This document shows positions 52,101 through 62,049 of a stretch of DNA of 64,000 bases, piece after piece; positions within the stretch are counted from its first letter, which is position 1; every line of letters starts with the position of its first letter. Under the pieces are notes generated by a model, which made no database searches, was not told where the DNA came from, and saw only the letters and a program-made list of their open reading frames with translations. Source of the DNA: an uncultured Clostridia bacterium (GTDB lineage Bacteria > Bacillota > Clostridia > UBA1381); NCBI GenBank assembly GCA_934489015.1, contig CAKSSN010000003.1, positions 62,001 through 126,000 of the forward strand, given 5' to 3'. The translations under genes were made by a program, and so were the position numbers.

Positions 52101-52146
52101 AAAAATTAAGGGCATATCAATAAAAATGGTATGCCCTTAATTTTTT
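52101..52146 (+). terminator. terminator of the BspA-like gene
   Basis: AATTAAGGGCATA pairs with TATGCCCTTAATT, flanked by A and T runs, right after the stop codon. Confidence 0.9.
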
Positions 52147-52241
52147 CATTTAAGCTGAATTTTCGGGTATAATATAATAAAAACTGATATGAATTCTGCA
52201 ACGAAGACCATTACTAACAAGTAAAAAATTTTTACAGCACA

Positions 52242-52265
52242 AACGCCGCCCGAAAAGGCGGCGTT
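52242..52265 (-). terminator. terminator of prfB
   Basis: On the minus strand AACGCCGCC and GGCGGCGTT form a perfect 9-bp stem with a 6-nt loop. The T tract is short. Confidence 0.65.
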
Positions 52266-52271
52266 TTCATT

Positions 52272-53394
52272 TTATTTTGTTTCAAGAGTTCCAAGACTTG
52301 CAGCTTTAAGATAAGCATTAATAAATCCGTTCAGATCTCCGTCCATAACGGCGTTTATGTTACCCATTTCAAAGCCTGTACGATGGTCCTTAACGAGGTT
52401 ATACGGGTGGAAAACATAGGAGCGGATCTGACTGCCCCAGGCAATTTCCTTTTGAACGCCCTTAATATCCTCAATCTTTTCCTTTTGCTGCTGCTCGGCA
52501 ATCTGCACGAGCTTTGATTTGAGCATTTTCATTGCATAATCTCTGTTCTGATGCTGCGAGCGCTGCGTTTGGCAAGCAACAACAACGCCTGTCGGAATAT
52601 GAGTAATTCTCACCGCCGACGCTGTTTTATTAATATGCTGACCGCCTGCGCCGCTGGCATGATAGGTATCAACTCTCAAATCCTCTGTTCTTATATTTAC
52701 CTCAATTTCATCATCTATTTCCGGCATAACCTCAATAGATGCGAAAGATGTATGACGTCTGCCGGACGCGTCAAACGGAGAAATTCTGACTAAGCGATGA
52801 ACGCCCTTTTCAGCCTTAAGATAGCCATATGCATTAAGTCCGCTTATCATAACCGTTGCGCTCTTCATTCCGGCGTCATCTCCGGGAAGAGAGTCTATAA
52901 CGTCAAACGTAAAACCGTTTTTCTGAGCCCACATCTGATACATACGCATAAGCATTTCGCACCAGTCCTGCGCCTCTGTTCCGCCTGCACCGGCATGAAA
53001 ATCAAGAATAGCATCGCATTTATCATACTTACCCGAAAGAAGCGTTTGAAGCGTCATTTCATCAAGGTCCTTATTAACCTTCTCGACAGCTTCTTTTATT
53101 TCAGGGAGCATTGACTCGTCATTTTCCTCATTCGCCATATCGATAAGCATAAGCGTGTCTTCTCTTAAATTTTTAAGCTCTTCATAGCGGCTTACCTTAT
53201 CCTTAAGCTGCTTGATTTTTTGGAGAACCTTCTGACTGTTTTCCATGTCATCCCAAAACTCCGGCTGAGCGCTCTGCTCCTCAAGCTCCGCTATCTGCTT
53301 TGACGCACCTGCGATGTCAAAGTGAATCCCTCAAATCTGTAATGTTTTTTTCAAGACCGTTGAGCTGTATTCTGTACTCATCATACTCTAACAT
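52272..53394 (-). CDS. prfB: peptide chain release factor 2, with programmed +1 frameshift
   Basis: RF2 ends translation at UGA and UAA. The start is the ATG at 53394. The first 25 codons run to CTT-TGA (53317-53322), and the main frame continues from GAC at 53318 for 348 residues, 373 in all. That is the normal RF2 length. The shift site CTTTGAC is the classical one, preceded by a GAGGGA that can act as the internal Shine-Dalgarno. The stop-recognition tripeptide S-P-F ('VRISPFD') and the catalytic 'GAGGQHINKT' are present. It lies 113 bp after secA, the common order in Firmicutes. Confidence 0.96.
53316..53332 (-). promoter_or_regulatory. RF2 programmed frameshift site
   Basis: CTT TGA C with an upstream purine-rich GAGGGA. 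When RF2 is scarce, ribosomes pause at the in-frame UGA and slip +1, so RF2 controls its own synthesis. Confidence 0.88.
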
Positions 53395-53507
53395 TTTAAC
53401 ACATCCTAACCGTTTATATTTTTCAGGCGACCGCAAATTTTCTTTCAGTCACGCCAAGACAGGTAATTGCAAAACCTCAATTTTACAATTACCTGCACAA
53501 ATTCGGA

Positions 53508-56231
53508 TTATTTATCCTTGCCGCAGCAATGCTTATACTTTTTGCCGCTGCCGCACGGACACGGATCATTTCTTCCGATTTCCTTTTTAGCTCTTGCCGG
53601 CTGCTTGGAGAGCGAGCCGTCACCGCCCGTATCAAGCGGCTTTGCAACCTGTTCACGCTCTATTTTGATTTTAGGCATTGCAAAGAGAATATATTTAACC
53701 GTATCGCGCTTTATTGATTCGAGCATACCGTTATAAAGCTCACTGCCAACATTTCTGTATTCAACAACAGGGTCGTGCTGACCGAAAGCACGAAGACCGA
53801 TTTCACGTTTTACGTGCTCCATTTCGTCAAGGTGATCCATCCAAAGATTATCAACAACTCTGAGCATTATAACTCTTTCAAGCTCCGGCATATTCTCTCC
53901 GAATATTTCAGCCTGCTCAGCCATACGCTTTTTGCCTATTTCCATAAGGCTGTCAAAAACATCTGTTTTTGTGATTGTTTCCATTTCGTCATCGGAAATT
54001 TTAAACTCGCCGTTTGCTCTTAAATTACTGTTTGCAAACTCGGTTATTGCGCGGATATTCCACTCCTCCGGAATATCGGAAATTCCGATATAATCGTCAA
54101 GTGCGGAATTTATAATCGACTCCATCATATTCATAATAGTATCATGAATATCCTCGCCGTCAAGCACCATCTGACGCTGCTTGTAAATAATCTTTCTCTG
54201 CTCGTTCATAACCTCGTCATACTGAAGAACGTGCTTTCTTGAGTCAAAGTTACGGCTTTCAAGATTTTTCTGCGCATTTTCTATTGCCTTTGTAAGCATA
54301 TTCGCTTCAATCGCTTCATCCTCCGCAAGACCCATTCGCTCAACCATAGCCTTAACTCTGTCCGAGCCGAAAATTCTCATAAGGTCATCCTCAAGTGAAA
54401 GGAAGAACTTTGAAGCACCCGGATCGCCCTGACGTCCGGCACGGCCTCTGAGCTGATTATCTATACGACGCGACTCATGTCTTTCCGTACCGATAATAAA
54501 CAAACCGCCTGCCTTTTTAACCTCTTCCTGCTCCGGAGCAATTTCCTTTTTAAATTTCTGATAGTATTCCTGGAACTGACGGCGCGCTTCGATTATTTCC
54601 TCGTCGTCCGTTTCGCCGTAGCCCGTAGCTTCGGCAAGCAATTCATCGCTCATACCGTTTTTGATAAGCTCATGCTTTGCCATATACTCCGCGTTACCGC
54701 CGAGAATAATATCCGTACCACGACCTGCCATGTTTGTTGCAATGGTTACGGCACCCTTTTTACCTGCCTGCGCAACAATTTCAGCTTCCTTTGCGTGAAA
54801 CTTTGCGTTTAAAACCTCGTGCTGTATTCCCTCGCGCTTTAAAAGAGCCGAAAGCTGCTCCGATTTATCAACGTTTACGGTACCTACAAGAACAGGCTGT
54901 CCCTTTTCGTGACATTCCTTAATCTGTCTGATAACGGCCATATATTTACCGCGCTCGGTTTTATAAACGCTGTCGTGCATATCAATTCTTGCAACCGGCT
55001 TATTTGTCGGAACGGCAACGCAGTCAAGAGCGTAAATCTCCTGGAATTCGTCCTCTTCGGTAAGCGCCGTACCGGTCATACCGGAGAGCTTTTTATAAAG
55101 TCTGAAATAATTCTGGAAGGTTATTGTTGCCAACGTTCTGCTCTCGTTTTCAACCTTAACTCCCTCTTTTGCTTCTATAGCCTGATGAAGTCCGTCGGAA
55201 TATCTTCTTCCGGGCATAATTCTGCCGGTAAACTCGTCAACTATCATAACCTGACCGTCAACAACAACATACTGCTTGTCCCTATGCATACAGCCGTTTG
55301 CCTGAAGCGCCTGATTAATATGATGCTGAAGCTTCATGTTATCCGGATCGGAGAGATTTTCAATTCCAAAGCCCTGCTCCGCCTTTTTAACGCCTTTTGC
55401 GGTAAGCGTTGCGGTCTTTGCCTTTTCATCTACAATATAGTCGGCATCAACATCCTCGTCAAGCTCCTTATCGTCATGCTCCGTTACAACAAGCTTTTTA
55501 AGACGCTTAACAAACATATCCGCAACGGCGTAAAGCTCATTTGCGCTCTGACCCATACCGGAAATGATAAGCGGAGTTCTCGCCTCGTCTATCAAAATAG
55601 AGTCAACCTCGTCGACAATCGCATAATTATGACCTCTCTGGACCATTTCCTCCTTGTGCACAACCATGTTGTCACGCAGATAGTCAAATCCGAGCTCATT
55701 ATTTGTGCCATAGGTAATATCGCAGGCATACGCCTCACGTCTTTCCTCGTTATCCTTATCGTGAATTATAAGGCCTACACTCATACCAAGGTATCTGTAA
55801 ACCTTGCCCATCCACTCACTGTCACGCTTTGCGAGATAATCGTTTACGGTAACGATATGTACACCGTCGCCGGTAAGCGCATTCAAATATGCAGGAAGTG
55901 TTGAAACAAGAGTTTTACCCTCACCTGTTTTCATTTCGGCAATACGTCCCTGATGAAGTATAATTCCGCCTATAACCTGAACGCGGAAATGCTTCATTCC
56001 GAGCACTCTCCATGCCGCCTCACGCATTGTGGCAAAAGCTTCGGGAAGCAAGTCATCGAGCGATTCTCCGCCCTTAAGCCTTTCCTTAAATTCTGCCGTT
56101 TTACCTCTTAAGTCATGGTCGGAAAGCTTTGAAAATTCATCTTCAAGGCTCATAACCTTATCTGCAATAGGTATAACTCTTTTGAGTTCTCTGTCGGAAT
56201 ATGTTCCGAAAACCTTTTCAAATAAACCCAT
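53508..56231 (-). CDS. secA: preprotein translocase ATPase SecA
   Basis: A 907-residue motor that pushes unfolded preproteins through SecYEG. The start at 56231 (MGLFEKVFGTYSDRE) is chosen because AGAGGTG lies 9 nt upstream; the frame extends 14 codons further without support. Motifs: Walker A 'MKTGEGKTLV', DEAD-like 'VDEVDSILIDEARTPLIISG', 'TNMAGRGTDIILGG' and the C-terminal zinc SEC-C motif 'CPCGSGKKYKHCC'. It is transcribed ahead of prfB. Confidence 0.98.
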   Translation of the reverse strand: MGLFEKVFGTYSDRELKRVIPIADKVMSLEDEFSKLSDHDLRGKTAEFKERLKGGESLDDLLPEAFATMREAAWRVLGMKHFRVQVIGGIILHQGRIAEMKTGEGKTLVSTLPAYLNALTGDGVHIVTVNDYLAKRDSEWMGKVYRYLGMSVGLIIHDKDNEERREAYACDITYGTNNELGFDYLRDNMVVHKEEMVQRGHNYAIVDEVDSILIDEARTPLIISGMGQSANELYAVADMFVKRLKKLVVTEHDDKELDEDVDADYIVDEKAKTATLTAKGVKKAEQGFGIENLSDPDNMKLQHHINQALQANGCMHRDKQYVVVDGQVMIVDEFTGRIMPGRRYSDGLHQAIEAKEGVKVENESRTLATITFQNYFRLYKKLSGMTGTALTEEDEFQEIYALDCVAVPTNKPVARIDMHDSVYKTERGKYMAVIRQIKECHEKGQPVLVGTVNVDKSEQLSALLKREGIQHEVLNAKFHAKEAEIVAQAGKKGAVTIATNMAGRGTDIILGGNAEYMAKHELIKNGMSDELLAEATGYGETDDEEIIEARRQFQEYYQKFKKEIAPEQEEVKKAGGLFIIGTERHESRRIDNQLRGRAGRQGDPGASKFFLSLEDDLMRIFGSDRVKAMVERMGLAEDEAIEANMLTKAIENAQKNLESRNFDSRKHVLQYDEVMNEQRKIIYKQRQMVLDGEDIHDTIMNMMESIINSALDDYIGISDIPEEWNIRAITEFANSNLRANGEFKISDDEMETITKTDVFDSLMEIGKKRMAEQAEIFGENMPELERVIMLRVVDNLWMDHLDEMEHVKREIGLRAFGQHDPVVEYRNVGSELYNGMLESIKRDTVKYILFAMPKIKIEREQVAKPLDTGGDGSLSKQPARAKKEIGRNDPCPCGSGKKYKHCCGKDK

Positions 56232-56281
56232 CTCTATGTTCACCTCTGATTTTTCAATAGTATATAAATCCATACCCTATC

Positions 56282-56290
56282 ATTATATCA
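56282..56290 (-). promoter_or_regulatory. extended -10 promoter of secA
   Basis: On the minus strand TGATATAAT is an extended -10; the matching -35 (TGGTAA at 17 nt) is weak. Confidence 0.5.
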
Positions 56291-56382
56291 CATATCAAAT
56301 GAATTTACCACTATTTTTTTAAAATTTACTATTTGTTCACATTTTTTTATTATTTGCCGCCGCTCTTTGTGCAATCTGTTTT

Positions 56383-57246
56383 TTAAAGCTGCTCGTCGGG
56401 GATTTGCTGTACATACCTTCCCGGCGAAACGCCGACGGTATTTTTAAATGTTCTTATGAAATTGGCATAGTCGAAAAATCCGCAGCTGAGCGCCGTTTCG
56501 CTGACGGTTGCGCCCTTTCTGAGCATTTTTTTTGCCTCTGTAATGCGCCTTGAAATAACATATTTCGTAACCGTTGTTCCCAAATGGCTTTTAAACAGGC
56601 GGCAAAGCTGATTTACCGACACAAACGAATTTTTTGCTATAAGCTCAAGCGATAAATGCTCCGACAGATTTTTATTTATATACTCAACGCTTTTTGAAAC
56701 AACGCTGTGCTCCGAAGCGTTCGGAACATATTTATATCCCTTTGCAAACTCTCCGTTAAGCCTTGCAAGCATCTGAATAACAATCGCGTCTTTGACAACA
56801 TCATCGCCGTAAGGATATTCCCTTTTAAGCTCAAGAATTTTTTCTCTGAAAAAGTCAAAGTCCTCTTTTGAAAGGCTGATTTTATTTGAAACCTCACGAT
56901 TTCTCAAATAAAAGCACCGCGACAAATCGGTATATTCGGTGGATTTCGCATACAAAAACGCCGGATGCACCTGCAGGATAAACCTTTCAAAAACGCCGTC
57001 GCTTGAAAAAGTAATTTTATGCGGCTCAAACTGATTTATTATAAAAACATCTCCCGGAGATACATCATATACCCTGTCATTAATAAGAAAATTTTTGCCG
57101 CCCGAAACGCAGAAAAAAACCTCGCAGCATTCGTGTACATGAATGTCGGTGTTTATCGTTTTATCTTTAGTGTAATAAACGCCGTAGCTGTTTGTGCTGT
57201 TTGCTCTGTTAATCGCTTCCGTGCAGCTTCCGTAAAAAATATTCAT
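56383..57246 (-). CDS. AraC family transcriptional regulator
   Basis: A 287-residue regulator with an N-terminal cupin sugar-sensing domain ('HVHECCEVFFCVSGG', 'SPGDVFIINQFEPH') and a C-terminal pair of helix-turn-helix motifs ('LELIAKNSFVSVNQLCRLF' and 'VSETALSCGFFDYANFIR'). The ATG at 57246 follows GGAGG by 7 nt. It diverges from a GH94 phosphorylase gene, so it most likely activates that gene in response to the corresponding oligosaccharide. Confidence 0.92.
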   Translation of the reverse strand: MNIFYGSCTEAINRANSTNSYGVYYTKDKTINTDIHVHECCEVFFCVSGGKNFLINDRVYDVSPGDVFIINQFEPHKITFSSDGVFERFILQVHPAFLYAKSTEYTDLSRCFYLRNREVSNKISLSKEDFDFFREKILELKREYPYGDDVVKDAIVIQMLARLNGEFAKGYKYVPNASEHSVVSKSVEYINKNLSEHLSLELIAKNSFVSVNQLCRLFKSHLGTTVTKYVISRRITEAKKMLRKGATVSETALSCGFFDYANFIRTFKNTVGVSPGRYVQQIPDEQL

Positions 57247-57361
57247 GCTCACCCCTCCGGTTAAATATTATAACATAAGATGATGAGTTTTGCAACATTT
57301 TTAATGAAATTTAATTAAAATTAGCAAATCTGACAAAAACCCTGTTTGATAATCGTTAATC

Positions 57362-57390
57362 TTGACTTTTAATGAAAAAAATGCTATACT
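57362..57390 (+). promoter_or_regulatory. promoter of the GH94 gene
   Basis: TTGACT (57362-57367), 17 nt, TATACT (57385-57390), about 75 bp before the ATG. Confidence 0.75.
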
Positions 57391-57466
57391 TAGAATGAGG
57401 AAAAAAGCTTGATTTACATTGTTTATCGGGCAAAGAAAGTAAATTTTCAAAGAGGGAGCAGCAAAA

Positions 57467-59743
57467 ATGTATAAATTCAATAACGACACAAAAGAAATTA
57501 CATTTGATAAATACAATACGCCTACTCCGTGGATGAATTACCTTTCAAACGGAACGTTTCATACCATGATGTCGCAGGCAGGCGGCGGCGTTGCGTTTTA
57601 CAAATCGCCGCAGATATGGAGAATTAACCATTATAAATTTTTCCATATCCCGACCGACCGCAGCGGATTTTATACCTACATAAAGGACGGCAGCGACGTA
57701 TGGTGTCCGACAAACGAGCCGTGCGGAACAAAGCCGCAGAAATGGCAGTCAACACACGGAATGGGTTATACGCGCTTTGAGGCGGAAAGAAACGGCCTTA
57801 GCGCAAGCGCGACTTATTTTGTGGGCAAATACGAAAACGCGCTTATATGGAATTTAAAGCTGAAATCGGACACGGGCAGAAAAATAACTCTGTTTCCGTA
57901 TGTGGAGCTCGGCATGATGGAGTTTATGCGAGAGCTGCAATGGCAGTGCTACAACAAACATCAGCTTTCCTGCTATAATATGGGCGACATTTTAGTTTAT
58001 AAATACGGAGTTGAAACGCAGCCGAAGCCCGACGAAACTCCGCTTGTATATTTTGCGTCAAGCGAAAAGCCGACGGCATTTGACTGCGACCGTGACGAAT
58101 TTATAGGAGCTTACAGAAGCGAAGAGGATCCGCAGAACATAGAAAACGGAAAATGCACAAACTCGACAATGTACGGCGGCGACCCGTGCTTTGCTTTGCA
58201 GCTTGACATAAGCCTTAAAGCCGGAGAGGAAAAGGAAATTAACATTTTTCTCGGCACGGCAATGACGGAGGAAGAAATTAAAAAATGCGTTTCACACTGC
58301 ACGGAAAAGGATTTTGTTAAAAAATCCTTTGACGCGCTAAAGGAACAGTGGGACGAATATCTTTCAAAGATGCAGTGCGAAATTCCCGATAAGGACGCGC
58401 AGACAATGATTAATATCTGGAATCCGTATCAGGCGGAGCGCAATTTCCAATTTTCGCGTAACATCAGCTATTATGCAACGGGAACGTTTCGCGGAGTCGG
58501 CGTAAGAGATACCGCGCAGGATATTTTGGCAATGGTTCCGTTTGACCTGCGCCGCGCAAAGGATAAGCTTAATTTGCTCTTTACGCAGCAGTATAAGGAC
58601 GGACACTGTAACCATTACTGCTTCCCGACAGAGGGCTGGGAGCCTGTTACAAGAATACACAGCGATAATCACCTGTGGCTTGTTATGACAACCTACCATA
58701 TCGTAACGGAAGAGGGAAACCTCGATTATCTTGACGAAAAGGTTGATTTTTATGACGGCGGCAGCGCAACCGTTTGGGAGCATATTAAAAAGTCAATTGA
58801 TTTTTGTATGGCAAATCGCGGCGAACACGGATTCCCGCTTATGCTGTCATCTGACTGGAACGATATGCTGTTTAAGGTATGCCGCGAGGGAAAAGGCGAG
58901 AGCATATGGACGAGTATGCAGTTTGGTACTGTTTTGCGGCAGATTGCAGAGCTTGCGGAGCTTAAGGGCGAGGACAAGCAAAAATATCTTGACATATACG
59001 AGGAGCAGAAGAAGCTTATTAATACAACCGCATGGGACGGCGAATGGTTCAGACGCTGCATTACGGACGAGGGCAGATTTATCGGCTCGAAAAATGAGCC
59101 GCAGGCAAAAATATGGCTTAACGCGCAAAGCTGGGCAGTGCTTTCGGGCATGGGCGACGAGGAAAAGCAGAAAAGCGCAATGGACAGCGTAAGCAAATAT
59201 CTCGATACCGAACTGGGCATTAAGAAAATTGATCCGTCAATGAAGGACTATCCGTCAAAGGAGGATCCGCTTACATATTACCATAAGGGCTGCGGAGAAA
59301 ACGGAAGCGTATTCTGCCATGCAAACACATGGGCAATTATTGCCGAATGTTTGCTCAAGCGCCCGGAAAAAGCATATAAATATTATCATCAGCTACTGCC
59401 GATGATAGCGCAGGCAAAGGCAGGGGAATGGAGATATAAGGCAGAGCCTTATGTATACTCATCAAACATTTTCGGACCGGAAAGCGATAAATTCGGGCTT
59501 GCAAATGTTTCATGGCTGACGGGAACTGCCGCATGGATGTATGTTGCGGTTACACAATATATGCTCGGAATCCGCGCGCAGTATAAAGGACTTCTGATTG
59601 ACCCGTGTCTTTCAAAGGAAATGCTGCCGGCAAAGGTAACAAGAGAATTTCGCGGCTGCAAATATGATATAACAATAACCAAAAACGAGAAAATATTTAT
59701 TCCGCATGAGGACGGAAGAAAGACATATTCGGTTACAATTTAG
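57467..59743 (+). CDS. GH94 family disaccharide phosphorylase
   Basis: A 758-residue cytoplasmic enzyme with the GH94 layout: an N-terminal beta-sandwich (to about residue 290), a linker helix and an (alpha/alpha)6 barrel. The general-acid Asp lies in 'GVGVRDTAQDIL', and 'LSSDWNDML' and 'ENGSVFCHANTWA' complete the phosphate/sugar pocket. Such enzymes split cellobiose, laminaribiose, chitobiose or related beta-linked sugars with phosphate, saving one ATP. The exact substrate is not readable; the 'ENGSVFCHANTW' loop is near the cellobiose/laminaribiose group. It is controlled by the divergent AraC protein in all likelihood. Confidence 0.9.
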   Translation: MYKFNNDTKEITFDKYNTPTPWMNYLSNGTFHTMMSQAGGGVAFYKSPQIWRINHYKFFHIPTDRSGFYTYIKDGSDVWCPTNEPCGTKPQKWQSTHGMGYTRFEAERNGLSASATYFVGKYENALIWNLKLKSDTGRKITLFPYVELGMMEFMRELQWQCYNKHQLSCYNMGDILVYKYGVETQPKPDETPLVYFASSEKPTAFDCDRDEFIGAYRSEEDPQNIENGKCTNSTMYGGDPCFALQLDISLKAGEEKEINIFLGTAMTEEEIKKCVSHCTEKDFVKKSFDALKEQWDEYLSKMQCEIPDKDAQTMINIWNPYQAERNFQFSRNISYYATGTFRGVGVRDTAQDILAMVPFDLRRAKDKLNLLFTQQYKDGHCNHYCFPTEGWEPVTRIHSDNHLWLVMTTYHIVTEEGNLDYLDEKVDFYDGGSATVWEHIKKSIDFCMANRGEHGFPLMLSSDWNDMLFKVCREGKGESIWTSMQFGTVLRQIAELAELKGEDKQKYLDIYEEQKKLINTTAWDGEWFRRCITDEGRFIGSKNEPQAKIWLNAQSWAVLSGMGDEEKQKSAMDSVSKYLDTELGIKKIDPSMKDYPSKEDPLTYYHKGCGENGSVFCHANTWAIIAECLLKRPEKAYKYYHQLLPMIAQAKAGEWRYKAEPYVYSSNIFGPESDKFGLANVSWLTGTAAWMYVAVTQYMLGIRAQYKGLLIDPCLSKEMLPAKVTREFRGCKYDITITKNEKIFIPHEDGRKTYSVTI

Positions 59744-59807
59744 AGCTGTTGCTTTCGGCGCAATTTACTTCGTTTCGCAGGGTTTTGCGTCTGAAATCAA
59801 CAGACAA

Positions 59808-59842
59808 AAAAAGGTGCGCTTGCTTTGAGAGCGCACCTTTTT
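59808..59842. terminator. bidirectional terminator between GH94 and gdhA
   Basis: AAAAAGGTGCGCT and AGCGCACCTTTTT form a perfect 13-bp stem with T runs on both strands, serving both convergent genes. Confidence 0.92.
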
Positions 59843-59893
59843 ATTGTTAAGGAAATATGCTAATCCATATCCCTATGTATAAATATTAATTTA

Positions 59894-61237
59894 TCAAACA
59901 ATACCCTGAGCCATCATAGCGTCAGCAACCTTTAAGAAGCCTGCAACGTTTGCACCGAGAACAAGGTTTTTGTTTCCGCCGATCTTGTCGCCGTACTCGT
60001 CAGCTGCCTTTGAAGCATTCTTATAGATATTAACCATAATATCATGAAGCTTAGCGTCAACCTCTTCAAATGTCCATGAAAGTCTCTGTGAGTTCTGGCT
60101 CATTTCGAGAGCTGATGTTGCAACACCGCCGGCATTTGAAGCCTTACCCGGTGCGAAGTATACGCCGTTTTCCTGGAGATACTTTGTAGCTTCAAGAGAT
60201 GTAGGCATATTAGCGCCCTCTGCAACAACCTTACAGCCGTTTGCGACGAGCATTTTAGCGTCGTCAATGAGAAGCTCGTTTTGAGTAGCACACGGAAGAG
60301 CTATATCACACTTAATGCTCCAGATACCCTTGCCCTCTGTGTATTTAGCGTTCGGTCTGTATTCGAGATATTCCTTAATACGACCTCTCTTAACCTCTTT
60401 AATTTCCTTAACAGCTGCGAGGTCAATTCCCTCTTCATCATAAATCCAGCCGTTAGAGTCTGAAAGAGCAACAACCTTGCCGCCGAGCTGCTGAACCTTT
60501 TCAGTAGCATAAATAGCAACGTTGCCGGCACCTGAAACAACAACTGTTTTACCGCTGAAATCTGTGCCCTTTTCTTTAAGCATTTCATTTGCAAAGTAAA
60601 CAAGACCGTAGCCTGTTGCTTCTGTTCTTGCAAGCGAGCCGCCCCATGTAAGGCCTTTACCTGTGAGAACTCCCTCATATACGTCGCGAATTCTCTTATA
60701 CTGGCCGTACATAAAGCCGATTTCTCTTGCGCCTGTTCCTATATCGCCTGCCGGAACGTCTGTGTCAGCACCAATATGACGGAAAAGCTCTGTCATAAAG
60801 CTCTGGCAGAATGCCATAATTTCTCTGTCTGACTTGCCCTTAGGGTCGAAGTCTGAACCACCCTTACCGCCGCCGATAGGAAGACCCGTAAGAGAGTTTT
60901 TGAATACCTGCTCAAAGCCGAGAAACTTAATGATACCGAGATTTACTGACGGATGAAGTCTGATACCGCCCTTGTAAGGACCGATAGCACTGTTAAACTG
61001 GACTCTGAATCCACGATTTACCTGAACATTTCCGTTATCGTCAACCCAGGGAACACGGAACATAATCTGTCTTTCCGGCTCTGTAATTCTTTCAAGAAGA
61101 GAAGCCTTTTCGTATTCGGGGTGCTTATCGAGCACCGGCTGAAGCGATTCGAGCACCTCTGTTGCAGCCTGGATAAACTCCGGCTCGGCAGGGTTCTTTT
61201 TCTTAAGAAGGTCAAGGACCTTTTCTGAATATGACAT
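59894..61237 (-). CDS. gdhA: NADP-type glutamate dehydrogenase
   Basis: A 447-residue hexameric enzyme that makes glutamate from 2-oxoglutarate and ammonium. 'PIGGGKGGSDFDPKGK' carries the catalytic Lys, 'PAGDIGTGAREIG' the catalytic Asp, and 'VVSGAGNVAIYATEK' the dinucleotide fold. The length and 'GNVA' pattern fit the anabolic NADP-dependent class. The ATG at 61237 follows AGAGGTG. A perfect 9-5-9 palindrome in the leader may be an operator. Strong codon bias suggests high expression. Confidence 0.97.
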   Translation of the reverse strand: MSYSEKVLDLLKKKNPAEPEFIQAATEVLESLQPVLDKHPEYEKASLLERITEPERQIMFRVPWVDDNGNVQVNRGFRVQFNSAIGPYKGGIRLHPSVNLGIIKFLGFEQVFKNSLTGLPIGGGKGGSDFDPKGKSDREIMAFCQSFMTELFRHIGADTDVPAGDIGTGAREIGFMYGQYKRIRDVYEGVLTGKGLTWGGSLARTEATGYGLVYFANEMLKEKGTDFSGKTVVVSGAGNVAIYATEKVQQLGGKVVALSDSNGWIYDEEGIDLAAVKEIKEVKRGRIKEYLEYRPNAKYTEGKGIWSIKCDIALPCATQNELLIDDAKMLVANGCKVVAEGANMPTSLEATKYLQENGVYFAPGKASNAGGVATSALEMSQNSQRLSWTFEEVDAKLHDIMVNIYKNASKAADEYGDKIGGNKNLVLGANVAGFLKVADAMMAQGIV

Positions 61238-61263
61238 AATTAACACCTCTGAAAAATTTGATT

Positions 61264-61286
61264 TTTAGATAAATCAATTATCTAAA
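61264..61286. promoter_or_regulatory. palindrome in the gdhA leader
   Basis: TTTAGATAA, ATCAA, TTATCTAAA is a perfect inverted repeat between the gdhA promoter and its start codon, about 10 bp after the expected transcription start. It could be a repressor site or an RNA hairpin. Confidence 0.55.
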
Positions 61287-61301
61287 TTTTTTCCTAATTA
61301 A

Positions 61302-61330
61302 ATTTTATCATTAAATGCATAAAAAATCAA
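61302..61330 (-). promoter_or_regulatory. promoter of gdhA
   Basis: TTGATT (61325-61330), 17 nt, TAAAAT (61302-61307) on the minus strand. Confidence 0.7.
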
Positions 61331-61354
61331 CACAAAAAAACTTTTTTGTTAAAA

Positions 61355-61389
61355 TTGAAAAAAATAGAGCCTATATTAAGCTCTATTTT
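61355..61389 (-). terminator. terminator of the second ECF gene
   Basis: AAAATAGAGC pairs with GCTCTATTTT, and on the minus strand a T7 run follows. Confidence 0.85.
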
Positions 61390-61400
61390 AGGAAATACAG

Positions 61401-61895
61401 TTATAAAATGTTTTTGCGCAATAACTTTCTCAAAATCGGAACGAGTATGCACGGGATAGGCACAGACGCTGCCGCCTGAATAAAGTTAAACGGAATTGCA
61501 GCGGCAGGGCTTGTAAAGCTGCCGAGCATAATGCATTCCGCAATATAATATCCGCCGACCATTATAATACTTCCGCAAAGAAACGATAAAACATAATTAA
61601 CCGGCCATTTTTTTATTTTTGTAAAAACAAATCCGGCCGCAAGCGCCATGAGTGACTTAACTATAATAGTAGGTATGCAATATACCGGAGCTACAAGCAG
61701 GTCTGCAATTCCGCCTCCTACAGCACCTACAAGAGCTGCTGACGGTCCTCCGAACAAAAATGCCGTTAGGTATATAACGCTGTCACCGAGATGAATATAA
61801 CCCTCTGTCTGCATAATCGGAATATGATAAACAAGAGTTAAAAGCGCTGTCATTGCAGCCAAAATTGATAAGGTTACAAGTTTTTTTAATTTCAT
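61401..61895 (-). CDS. ECF transporter substrate-binding S-component
   Basis: A 164-residue membrane protein of the same ECF-ribofla_trS-like group as 1923-2438: five to six helices with 'EGYIHLGDSVIYLTAFLFGG' near the N-terminus and 'GAVGGGIADLL'. It needs an EcfAA'T module from elsewhere. The start at 61895 is fixed by AAGGAGCG 7-8 nt upstream; the long open frame before it has no ribosome site. The 150 bp before it contain two short hairpins (CCCTTT/AAAGGG and GCGG-CATA/TATG-CCGC), the latter just ahead of the ribosome site, but no riboswitch class I can name. The vitamin is unknown. Confidence 0.82.
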   Translation of the reverse strand: MKLKKLVTLSILAAMTALLTLVYHIPIMQTEGYIHLGDSVIYLTAFLFGGPSAALVGAVGGGIADLLVAPVYCIPTIIVKSLMALAAGFVFTKIKKWPVNYVLSFLCGSIIMVGGYYIAECIMLGSFTSPAAAIPFNFIQAAASVPIPCILVPILRKLLRKNIL

Positions 61896-62049
61896 AATAA
61901 ATCGCTCCTTTGTAGCATAGCGGCATAAAAATATGTCCGCTTGTTTTTTTGCGTCCCTTTTTATTTTAAAGGGCATGATAAAAAGTATTAAAGACCCGGC
62001 TGCAAATACGGTCAAAATTGTACCGTTTTGCACTGTTTCGGTCAGAATT

